DNA from: Micromonospora arborensis
GTDB lineage: Bacteria; Actinomycetota; Actinomycetes; Mycobacteriales; Micromonosporaceae
Direction: 5' to 3'
Assembly (NCBI RefSeq): GCF_003205615.1
Contig: NZ_PYBV01000017.1
Coordinates: forward strand, 79,996-143,995
Length of the DNA: 64,000 nt
Shown piece by piece: positions 57,111-64,000 of this stretch (within the stretch, counting starts at the first letter, position 1; every line of letters begins with the position of its first letter). A program made the position numbers and the translations under genes. Below the pieces are notes generated by a model. It was not told where the DNA came from and searched no databases. It was given only the letters and a program-made list of their open reading frames with translations.

Positions 57111-57986
57111 ATGTCGGGCTCCCCGTACAACGATCTGGACCGCCCGCCGCTGTCGGCGGCCCGGCTGCGCCGCGCGTTGGTCGCCCCGGACGGGCCGTGG
57201 GCCCGGCTGGAGCTGCGTGCCGAGACGGGCTCCACCAACGCCGACGTGGCCGAGGCGGCGCGGGCCGGTGAGCCCGAGGGCCTGGTCGTGGTCGCCGAAC
57301 GGCAGACCGCCGGGCGTGGGCGCCGCGGTCGGGTCTGGCAGTCGCCGGCGCGGGCCGGCATCACCACCAGCGTGCTGCTGCGGCCCGGCGAGGCCGTGCC
57401 GGACCGCGGTTGGCTGCCCGCGACACCCACGGGGTACGGGTGGCTGCCGTTGCTGGCCGGCGTGGCGCTGGTCGAGGCAGTGGCCCGGCTGGCCGAGTTG
57501 GAGGCCACCCTGAAGTGGCCCAACGACCTGCTGATCGACGACGCGAAGTGCGCGGGCGTGCTGGCCGAGGCGGTGCCGGGGCGCTCGGCGGACCAACCGC
57601 CGGCCATCGTGCTCGGCATCGGGCTCAACGTGACGCTGCGCGCCGACGAACTGCCGGTGAATCCGACCGGGCTGCCGGCCACCTCGCTGCAGTTGGCCGG
57701 CGCGGCGGCCACCGACCGGGATCCGCTGCTGCGGGCCCTGCTGCGGTCGGTCGCCGACTGGTACGACCGCTGGCGCTCCGCGGGCGGCGATGCGGTGACC
57801 AGTGGCCTACGCGACGCCTACCTGGCGGCGTGCGCGACGGTCGGCCGGGAGGTGCGCGTCCTGCTCCCCAACGGCGAAGCCCTGACCGGCACCGCCACCG
57901 GAGTCGACCCGGACGGCCAACTCCTCGTCACCACCGCTGGCGGCGACCGCACCCTTGCCGCCGGGGACGTCCTGCACCTTCGGTGA
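57111..57986 (+). CDS. birA: biotin-[acetyl-CoA-carboxylase] ligase
   Basis: 291 residues. ETGSTNADVAEAARAGEPEG, AERQTAGRGRRGRVWQSP (biotinyl-AMP loop), LKWPNDLLIDDAKCAGVLAE and LGIGLNVTL are BirA signatures. No N-terminal winged helix, so it is a catalytic-only ligase. It biotinylates the BCCP domain of the carboxylase alpha chain. Divergent from pccB. Confidence 0.93.
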   Translation: MSGSPYNDLDRPPLSAARLRRALVAPDGPWARLELRAETGSTNADVAEAARAGEPEGLVVVAERQTAGRGRRGRVWQSPARAGITTSVLLRPGEAVPDRGWLPATPTGYGWLPLLAGVALVEAVARLAELEATLKWPNDLLIDDAKCAGVLAEAVPGRSADQPPAIVLGIGLNVTLRADELPVNPTGLPATSLQLAGAAATDRDPLLRALLRSVADWYDRWRSAGGDAVTSGLRDAYLAACATVGREVRVLLPNGEALTGTATGVDPDGQLLVTTAGGDRTLAAGDVLHLR

Positions 57987-58126
57987 CGCCCGCACCTTCG
58001 CTGGCCGGGAGGCCTCCGCCGGCGAAAGGTCGCGCCGTCGACACAAGGCACCCCGGGTGGCTGATCCGATCAGGCGGTTGGACCGGTTACGGTCTGCGCG
58101 TCGGAAAAATGGCGATGGAGGTTGTC

Positions 58127-58699
58127 GTGGCGTTCCCTGAAGACGTGCTCACCGAGGACGAGCATGTCGTGCTCCATCTGCACCCACACTGGAAGGCGTT
58201 GATCCAGCCGATCGCGGTGTTGGTGCTGGCCATCGCGGCGGTGGTGGTCGGTGTGCTCCTGCTGCCCGAGAGTGGCGGCGGTTCGATCGTGCTGGCCGTG
58301 ATCGGGGCGATCGCCCTGGTCGCGGTGCTCTGGCTCGGCCTGTGGCCGTTCCTGGTCTGGCGCACCACGCACTACCTGTTCACCAACGAGCGTGTGCTGA
58401 TCCAGCAGGGTGTCTTCTCCCGCGACCGGCGGGATCTTCCGCTCACCCGGGTCAACGACCACTCGATGAACCAACGGTTCGTCGAGCGCCTGCTCGGTTG
58501 CGGCACGCTCACCATCGAGTCGGCCGGTGAGCGGGGCCAGTCGGTGCTTTCCGACGTGCCGAACGTCGGGAAGGTGCAGACCACCCTGTACGAGCTGGTC
58601 GAGGCACAGCACGACAGGCACTCGCTGGGTGACGGGGAGATGCGCGACATCCTCGCCGACATGCAGGACGGCAAGCCGCTGCGCGACACCACGACCTGA
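58127..58699 (+). CDS. PH-domain (YdbS-like) membrane protein
   Basis: 190 residues from GTG 58127, chosen because GGAGG lies five bases upstream; ATG 58109 is possible. Short N-terminus (VAFPEDVLTEDEHVVLHLHPHWK), two membrane helices (PIAVLVLAIAAVVVGVLLLP and IVLAVIGAIALVAVLWLGLWPF), then a bacterial PH domain: TTHYLFTNERVLIQQGVFSRDRRDLPLTRVND, GTLTIESAGERG. Function not established; conserved next to birA in this lineage. Confidence 0.87.
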   Translation: MAFPEDVLTEDEHVVLHLHPHWKALIQPIAVLVLAIAAVVVGVLLLPESGGGSIVLAVIGAIALVAVLWLGLWPFLVWRTTHYLFTNERVLIQQGVFSRDRRDLPLTRVNDHSMNQRFVERLLGCGTLTIESAGERGQSVLSDVPNVGKVQTTLYELVEAQHDRHSLGDGEMRDILADMQDGKPLRDTTT

Positions 58700-58714
58700 T
58701 CCGGACGCTTGAGG

Positions 58715-58742
58715 CCCGCCCCGGCCGCGGTGTCGGGGCGGG
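58715..58742. terminator. bidirectional terminator
   Basis: CCCGCCCCG (58715-58723) pairs with CGGGGCGGG (58734-58742), loop 10, directly between the convergent PH-domain and MaoC-like genes. Confidence 0.65.
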
Positions 58743-59435
58743 TCAGTCGTGTGGTTCGGCCCCGGGCGTGCCGCTTCCGGGTCGGTCAGGCCCCGGCGGG
58801 CCGATCTCGGCCGGGTCGGCGCCGGTTGGCCCACTCACGGGCCGCTCGGCGTCGGCTGGGTCGCTGACGGGCTGCTCGGCGTCGGCTGGGGCGGCATCGG
58901 GCCGATCGGCCCCGTCTGGGTCGGCTTCGGCCGGGTCGACCGGTCGCACGGCGAACCAGCCACGGAAGCGGGTCCGCAGCACCTCCTGCTCGGGTCGGTC
59001 GTCCGGGCCGAGGCGGAGCATGGTGCCGGTGAGGCTGACGGTGCCCAGCCCCGGGCGGGCGGTCGAGGGCCGGGCGCCCATCACGTCGACCCGTACCGCG
59101 AGCCGATCGCCGGCGCGCACGGGGGCGAGCCAGCGCAGCTCCTCCAGCCCGGGGGATGCGTCCGCCGCCGCCCGGGACAGCAGGTGGTCGACGTACGCGC
59201 GCATGAACAGGCTGACCGTGTAGAAACCGCTGGCGATCAGGCCGCCGTGCCGGCTCGCCCCGGCCAGTTCGGGGTCGACGTGATACCACTGCGGGTCGAA
59301 GCGGCGGGCGAAGGCGACCATCTCGTCGCCATCCACGGTGACCACACCGAGGTCGACGGTGAGCCCTGGGACGAGATCCTCGAAGAACAGCTCGGCAGGT
59401 TGCCCGGTGCCGGAGCGGGCGTCGGGTGCCGTCAC
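58743..59435 (-). CDS. MaoC-like hydratase/dehydratase with acidic Pro-rich tail
   Basis: 230 residues from GTG 59435, overlapping the GtrA stop (GTGA). Hot-dog fold: FFEDLVPGLTVDLGVVTVDGDEMVAFARRFDPQWYHVDPE, GLIASGFYTVSLFMRAYVDH and LRWLAPVRAGDRLAVRVDVMG. The hydratase Asp/His pair region (FDPQWYHVD) is present. Residues ~170-230 are repeats of DPADAE/RPVSDP type and likely disordered. Predicted to act on an enoyl-CoA-like substrate. Confidence 0.83.
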   Translation of the reverse strand: MTAPDARSGTGQPAELFFEDLVPGLTVDLGVVTVDGDEMVAFARRFDPQWYHVDPELAGASRHGGLIASGFYTVSLFMRAYVDHLLSRAAADASPGLEELRWLAPVRAGDRLAVRVDVMGARPSTARPGLGTVSLTGTMLRLGPDDRPEQEVLRTRFRGWFAVRPVDPAEADPDGADRPDAAPADAEQPVSDPADAERPVSGPTGADPAEIGPPGPDRPGSGTPGAEPHD

Positions 59436-60142
59436 CGGCGGGGCGCGCGGCGGGTGCTGACGTGCAACTCCGCGGCGAGTTCCGCGTCCAGGTCGGCGGC
59501 GGGGCTGACGCTCAGCCGCTTGGACCGTCCCTGGGTGGGCGCGCCGGGCGGTGGGTCGGCACGTTCCGCGGACTCCGCCTCTTCCAGCTCCGACACGGTC
59601 TCGGCCAGTTCGGCGACCGGGTCCATTTCCGCCATCGTGTCCCACTCGTCACGCGGGATGCTGTGCCAGGTGGATGCGGGCTTCGCCTCGGGCTCGACCT
59701 CGGTCTTCGCGACCGGCTGGAAGACGAAGGTCCGGTATGACCAGAATCGGAACAGGGTGGCCAGCAGTACGCCGGCGGTCTTGGCCACGTTCAACGCGAG
59801 CAGGCCGTGGATGTCGAGGCCGTACTTCGCCGCTGCCACGGCACCCAGTTCGATGAGCAGGCCCGCACCGTTGAACAGGAAGAACAGGACGTATTCCCGA
59901 CGGAGCGCCGATTTCGGGCGATCCCGGTACGTCCAGTGCCGATTCATCAGATACGACGTGATCGTGGCGACGATGGTCGCGATCACGGAGGCCTTCAGCT
60001 GGCCATTGACGAATACGGTCAGTGCGAGGGCATTGAACACCGCGTAATTGATGACGGTGTTGATGCCGCCCACGATGCCGAACTTGAGCGCCTCGTGGAT
60101 GAACTTCTGCCAGCGCTCAGGCAGGAGACGGACAAGACGCAT
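59432..60142 (-). CDS. GtrA-family membrane protein
   Basis: 236 residues from ATG 60142 (MRLVRLLPERWQKFIHEALKFG). Four helices typical of GtrA: FGIVGGINTVINYAVFNAL, ATIVATITSYLMNRHWTYR, YVLFFLFNGAGLLIELGAVAAA and VAKTAGVLLATLFRFWSYRTFVF. An acidic ~85-residue C-terminal tail. GtrA proteins help move polyprenyl-linked sugars across the membrane. It is coupled to the MaoC-like gene. Confidence 0.88.
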   Translation of the reverse strand: MRLVRLLPERWQKFIHEALKFGIVGGINTVINYAVFNALALTVFVNGQLKASVIATIVATITSYLMNRHWTYRDRPKSALRREYVLFFLFNGAGLLIELGAVAAAKYGLDIHGLLALNVAKTAGVLLATLFRFWSYRTFVFQPVAKTEVEPEAKPASTWHSIPRDEWDTMAEMDPVAELAETVSELEEAESAERADPPPGAPTQGRSKRLSVSPAADLDAELAAELHVSTRRAPRR

Positions 60143-60205
60143 GCGAAACACCTTAGGGCAGTCGGTGCGGCCGGCGATCACCGGCCGAACGAGGTGAGCG
60201 GCAGG

Positions 60206-60757
60206 TCACGCCCCGTGATCGGGGTCAGGCTTCACCTGTGGTGGAAGGGTCGGGGTTCCCGCTTCGACGAAGACGAACCGCCGGTACGACCAGAATCGGA
60301 ACAGCGTGCCGAGGCCCGCGCCGACAAGGTAGCTGGCGATGTTGTCGGCCAGGCGCGTCTGGAACACGTCGGGCCAGATGCTGCCGAGCCCGTACCGGCT
60401 GATCGCGAGGCAGGCCACCGCGATGCCGAGGCCGACCGCGTTGAAGAAGAAGAACAGTGCGTACTCGCGGGCCGGGTTGCTGCGCTGACGGTGCCGCCAG
60501 GTCCAGAACCGGTTGCCCACGAAGGCGAACGAGGCCGCGATCACGGTGGAGATCGTCTTCGCCGTCAACTCCTCGACGTCACGACTGCTCGTCAGGTAGT
60601 TGAAGAGCCCGAAGTCGATGAGGAAGGCGACCCCGCCCACGGTGGCGAACTTGCCCAACTCGCGGACAAGGTGACCGAAGCGGTCCAGCAGCATGCCCAC
60701 CAAACCCTGTCGGGTCTGCCGAGGATCCGGTTGTTCCCCGGTCATTGTGGCGGCCAC
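60206..60757 (-). CDS. GtrA-family membrane protein
   Basis: 183 residues. ELGKFATVGGVAFLIDFGLFNYL, TVIAASFAFVGNRFWTWRHRQ, YALFFFFNAVGLGIAVACLAIS and YLVGAGLGTLFRFWSYRRFVF are the four GtrA helices. A paralogue of the next gene 63 bp downstream; likely a tandem duplication. Confidence 0.88.
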   Translation of the reverse strand: MAATMTGEQPDPRQTRQGLVGMLLDRFGHLVRELGKFATVGGVAFLIDFGLFNYLTSSRDVEELTAKTISTVIAASFAFVGNRFWTWRHRQRSNPAREYALFFFFNAVGLGIAVACLAISRYGLGSIWPDVFQTRLADNIASYLVGAGLGTLFRFWSYRRFVFVEAGTPTLPPQVKPDPDHGA

Positions 60758-61183
60758 GGACGGAGCCTACCGGCTGTCGACCAGTCAGAGGGGTAGCAAC
60801 GGCGAGCGGGCGTGGTCGCCCGGAAGCGCCCAGCGCGGTGTGCGGGGCCGTTGCACGGAGCGTAGCCAATTGGGAGGACTGACGCGCCTCGGAACGGGAA
60901 TCCACGCACCGGTCGGCGGGGCAGGTCCACGGCCCGACCGCAACAAGCGTCCGCCGGGGTGCACAACAGATTTGCGTGAAACTGCGCGGGAAAGCGGGTA
61001 TCAGCTCGTGATACCGCAGCGTGGCCGTACCTTGTGCAGTTCTTCACAACCAGTCCCACTGACTCGGAAGGCTGCCCGGTTTACGCTGAGGCCAATCCCA
61101 GGTTTCCACGAAGGCGACGCATCGCGCCGCTGAGTTTCGTGCATCCCATAGATCGGTCAGCGTCGACCACAAGGAGATGTGTC
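60758..61183 (+). promoter_or_regulatory. pckG upstream region with GGTATCA palindrome
   Basis: 426 bp without a supported gene between the divergent gtrA and pckG. At 60997-61015 a perfect 7-5-7 inverted repeat, GGTATCA-GCTCG-TGATACC, lies ~170 bp before the pckG start and is a candidate operator. AAGGAG (61171-61176) precedes the ATG. Confidence 0.5.
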
Positions 61184-63028
61184 ATGGTTGCTCCGGCTGT
61201 TGTGCGGGGTATTGATCAGGCCCCGACGTCCCATCCGAAACTGCTCGCCTGGGTCCGTGAGGTCGCGGAACTGACCACCCCCGACCGTGTCGTCTGGGTG
61301 GACGGGTCCGACGAGGAATGGCGCCGGCTCACCGACGAGCTGGTCGAGGCCGGCACGTTGATCCGGTTGAACCCGGAGAAGAAGCCCAACTCGTTCTACG
61401 CGCGCACCGATCCGACGGACGTCGCCCGGGTCGAGGAGCGCACCTTCATCTGTTCCGTCGACGAGGCGGACGCCGGCCCCACCAACAACTGGATGGCGCC
61501 GCCGGAGATGAAGCGGACGATGACGGATCTCTACCGCGGTTCGATGCGCGGTCGCACCATGTACGTCATCCCGTTCGTCATGGGCCCCGTCGAGGCCGAG
61601 TCCCCGATGTTCGGTGTGGAGATCACTGACAGCCCGTACGTGGTCGCCTCGATGCGCATCATGACGCGGATGGGCACGCGGATCCTCGAGGCGATGGGCA
61701 ACGATCGGGATTTCGTGCACGCGCTGCACTCGATCGGCGCCCCGCTCGCCCCCGGGCAGCAGGACGTCCCCTGGCCGTGCAACGAGACCAAGTACATCTC
61801 GCACTTCCCGGAGACCCGGGAGATCTGGTCGTACGGCTCGGGTTACGGCGGCAACTCGCTGCTCGGCAAGAAGTGCTACTCCCTGCGGATCGCCAGCGTG
61901 ATGGGCCGCGACGAGGGCTGGCTCGCCGAGCACATGCTGATCCTCAAGATCACTTCGCCGGAGGGTCGGGTCTACCACATCGCGGGCGCCTTCCCGTCTG
62001 CCTGCGGCAAGACCAACCTCGCCATGGTGGAGCCGACCATCCCCGGTTGGAAGGTCGAGACCATCGGCGACGACATCGCCTGGATGCGGTTCGGCCCCGA
62101 CGGTCGCCTCTACGCGGTCAACCCGGAGTACGGCCTGTTCGGTGTCGCGCCCGGCACCGACTGGAAGACCAACGCCAACGCCATGCGCACCCTGGACCGG
62201 GGCAACTCCGTCTTCACCAACGTGGGCCTCACCGACGACGGCGACATCTGGTGGGAGGGCATGGGTGAGCCCCCGGCGCACCTGATCGACTGGAAGGGCA
62301 ACGACTGGACGCCGGAGAGCGAGGGCCTCTCCTCCCACGCGAACAGCCGTTTCTGCACCCCGATCACCCAGTGCCCGATCCTCGCCGACGAGTACTTCGA
62401 CCCCAACGGCGTGCCGATCGACGCGATCCTCTTCGGCGGTCGCCGCAAGGACACCATCCCGTTGGTGACCGAGGCCCGCGACTGGGTGCACGGCGTCTAC
62501 ATGGGTGCCACGCTCTCCTCGGAGACGACGGCCGCCGCGTCCGGGGCGGTCGGTGTGGTCCGACGGGACCCGATGGCGATGCTGCCGTTCATCGGCTACC
62601 ACGCGGGCGACTACTTCCGGCACTGGATCGAGATGGGCAAGGGCACCGACGGCGACGAGGCGAAGCTGCCGAAGATCTACTACGTCAACTGGTTCCGCAA
62701 GGACCCGGACGGCTCGTTCCTCTGGCCGGGCTTCGGGGAGAACGCCCGGGTGCTCAAGTGGGTCGTCGAACGGATCGAGGGCACGGCCGACGCGGTCGAG
62801 ACGCCGGTCGGCATGGTTCCCGCGCCCGACGCCCTGGACGTCGAGGGCCTGGACATGACCCCGGAGGACGTTCGGATCGCCCTTAAGGTCGACCCGGACG
62901 AGTGGCGTAACGAGCTGCCGATGATCACCGAGTGGTTCGAGAAGTTCGGTGACAAGCTGCCCGGCGTGCTCTGGGCGGAGCTGGACGCGCTGCGCGCGCG
63001 TCTGGACGCAGTGCAGCCGCAGCGCTAG
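61184..63028 (+). CDS. pckG: phosphoenolpyruvate carboxykinase (GTP)
   Basis: 614 residues from ATG 61184 with AAGGAG eight bases upstream. Diagnostic features: [49 protein letters not shown] (P-loop with catalytic Cys), [27 protein letters not shown] and NWFRKDPDG. The GTP-dependent class converts oxaloacetate to PEP in gluconeogenesis. It links with succinyl-CoA supply from the carboxylase/mutase genes. Confidence 0.96.
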   Translation: MVAPAVVRGIDQAPTSHPKLLAWVREVAELTTPDRVVWVDGSDEEWRRLTDELVEAGTLIRLNPEKKPNSFYARTDPTDVARVEERTFICSVDEADAGPTNNWMAPPEMKRTMTDLYRGSMRGRTMYVIPFVMGPVEAESPMFGVEITDSPYVVASMRIMTRMGTRILEAMGNDRDFVHALHSIGAPLAPGQQDVPWPCNETKYISHFPETREIWSYGSGYGGNSLLGKKCYSLRIASVMGRDEGWLAEHMLILKITSPEGRVYHIAGAFPSACGKTNLAMVEPTIPGWKVETIGDDIAWMRFGPDGRLYAVNPEYGLFGVAPGTDWKTNANAMRTLDRGNSVFTNVGLTDDGDIWWEGMGEPPAHLIDWKGNDWTPESEGLSSHANSRFCTPITQCPILADEYFDPNGVPIDAILFGGRRKDTIPLVTEARDWVHGVYMGATLSSETTAAASGAVGVVRRDPMAMLPFIGYHAGDYFRHWIEMGKGTDGDEAKLPKIYYVNWFRKDPDGSFLWPGFGENARVLKWVVERIEGTADAVETPVGMVPAPDALDVEGLDMTPEDVRIALKVDPDEWRNELPMITEWFEKFGDKLPGVLWAELDALRARLDAVQPQR

Positions 63029-63065
63029 GTGTGAAGTCCGCCCCTGGCGGGCATCATCGGATCCC

Positions 63066-63923
63066 ATGAGGACGGCCGCCGAGACCCAGGTCCGGCGGCC
63101 GTCCGCCGTCCGGGTGCTCACCACCCTGCTCGCGACGACGGCGGCGGCCACCGTCGTGGTCGAGGTGCTCAATTGGTGGTACGCCCCGGAGCAGGGCTTC
63201 GGTCTGGCGGTACGCACCGGCTGGGCGATGCTGCGCTCGTTCGGTTTCCTGCTGCTGATCGGGCACGTACGCAAGGGCCGGACGGTGGCCCGCCCGTTCG
63301 GGTTGATCCTCGCGGTCACCACGATCTTCGCCGTCGGCCGGCTGATCGTGCCGCGGCAGGGGGTGCCACCGCTGCCCGGCCTGCTCGGCTTCGCCGTACT
63401 CACCGCGCTCTGTGTGGCGGTCGTCTGGCTGCTGTACCGGTCGTCGGCGCTGGCCGAGCATCTTGTCCGGCACCGGCCACGACTGGTCATCGACCGGGCC
63501 GGCCTCTCCTGGCGGGAGACCCCGCCCCGCCGGCCGGAGGCCAGCGCCTGGCTGTTGACCAGCCGGGTGGCCGCGTTCACCTACAGCCCACTGATGCTGG
63601 TGCCGGCCCTGGTGGCCGGAGGCTCCATCCTGGATGGTCGACTGACCGCGGTGCCGGCCGTGTTGATCTGGTTTGGTGCCGGCATCGTGGCCAGCTACGC
63701 GGTGCTGTTCTGCACCGCGTTCCTGCTGCGTGGCAAGGACTGGGCGCGTGGCCTCCTGGTCGCCGTCACGGTGGCCGTCCTCGCCGTGGACCTGCCGCTG
63801 TGCTGGTGGCTGCTGGGCGTGGACGGCCTGGTCCGCGACGGCGCCCCGCTGCTGGCCGCCGCCGCCCTGACCCTCTACGGCCTGCGCCGCGCGGCACGCA
63901 CCGACGACGTCGGCCAGGGCTGA
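63066..63923 (+). CDS. polytopic membrane protein of unknown function
   Basis: 285 residues from ATG 63066. About eight hydrophobic helices (VRVLTTLLATTAAATVVVEVL, AMLRSFGFLLLIGHV, FGLILAVTTIFAVGRLIV, LLGFAVLTALCVAVVWLLY, SPLMLVPALVAGGSIL, VLIWFGAGIVASYAVLF, LLVAVTVAVLAVDLPLCWWLL, LLAAAALTLYGL). No family recognised. Follows pckG by 37 bp. Nothing further is seen from 63924 to the window end. Confidence 0.75.
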   Translation: MRTAAETQVRRPSAVRVLTTLLATTAAATVVVEVLNWWYAPEQGFGLAVRTGWAMLRSFGFLLLIGHVRKGRTVARPFGLILAVTTIFAVGRLIVPRQGVPPLPGLLGFAVLTALCVAVVWLLYRSSALAEHLVRHRPRLVIDRAGLSWRETPPRRPEASAWLLTSRVAAFTYSPLMLVPALVAGGSILDGRLTAVPAVLIWFGAGIVASYAVLFCTAFLLRGKDWARGLLVAVTVAVLAVDLPLCWWLLGVDGLVRDGAPLLAAAALTLYGLRRAARTDDVGQG

Positions 63924-64000
63924 CGGCGGCACGACCTCGCGCCCGGCTGGCCGGCAGCCTCGCGGCGACCACCAGGACGCGGCGACTACCGGGACGTGGC

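Noticed and set aside
61157..63580. 807-codon minus-strand frame opposite pckG
   Set aside because: Antisense shadow of a highly conserved gene; Arg/His/Val-rich product with no domain.

Overview
The window is chromosomal DNA of a high-GC actinobacterium. Gene content and style point to Micromonosporaceae (Micromonospora or Salinispora-like): an acyl-CoA carboxylase set with an epsilon subunit, GTP-dependent PEP carboxykinase, PASTA-less membrane Ser/Thr kinases, a mycosin, a GPP34 protein, and many GTG starts with 4-nt GTGA/ATGA overlaps. The genus is inferred from gene style; no rRNA or tRNA gene was seen. Coding density is high, and most longer gaps hold large palindromes or tandem repeats.

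Region by region. 1-5.1 kb (minus): a cytochrome bd oxidase operon (cydA-cydB-cydD, the last cut by the window edge) beside a BlaI repressor / M56 peptidase pair. The blaI and cydA upstream regions carry the same CTAC-N5-GTAG palindrome. 5.1-5.8 kb: gene-free, repeats only. 5.8-12.4 kb: deoC followed by a full and a half aldehyde dehydrogenase, then upp, a GPP34 protein and a phosphohexomutase. 12.5-14.6 kb: a Ser/Thr kinase with a Thr-Gln-x-Val repeat. 14.8-16.4 kb: a methylmalonyl-CoA-mutase-type large subunit. 16.8-22.3 kb: a five-gene operon (M20 amidohydrolase, GGCT-fold protein, N-formylglutamate-amidohydrolase-like protein, glutamate-cysteine-ligase-like protein, mycothiol-type DinB protein). 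It looks like an undescribed gamma-glutamyl or amide pathway. 22.3-30.9 kb: mixed genes, including an orphan membrane protein, a DUF4349 lipoprotein, an LpdA-type flavoprotein, a HigBA-like pair and a DedA protein. 31.0-32.7 kb: an 18-residue leader peptide with three consecutive Thr codons, a GC-rich hairpin, and a ThrRS paralogue lacking the N-terminal domains. 32.7-37 kb: a heterodimeric ABC exporter with its MarR regulator. 37.2-40.5 kb: guaB1 and the biotin carboxylase/BCCP subunit. 40.6-43.1 kb: PadR regulator and a Drr-type ABC exporter. 43.2-44.5 kb: O-methyltransferase and Maf. 44.8-47.9 kb: a small ESX-associated set (mycosin plus two candidate secreted proteins) without the secretion core. 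47.9-55.3 kb: accE, a second Ser/Thr kinase, GH25 lysozyme, Uma2 protein, M50 protein, ketopantoate reductase-like protein and an ECF sigma pair. 55.4-64 kb: pccB, birA, PH-domain protein, MaoC-like protein, two GtrA proteins, pckG and a membrane protein.

Working together: AccA-type alpha chain, AccE, PccB and BirA make and biotinylate an acyl-CoA carboxylase that produces methylmalonyl-CoA. The mutase would convert this to succinyl-CoA and PckG would draw it toward PEP. DeoC and the aldehyde dehydrogenases form a deoxynucleoside salvage/acetaldehyde oxidation unit next to Upp. The most noteworthy items are the gamma-glutamyl operon, the Thr-codon leader before the truncated ThrRS, the shared BlaI-type operator at a cyd operon whose CydA has a non-canonical Q-loop, and the Thr-Gln-x-Val repeat kinase.
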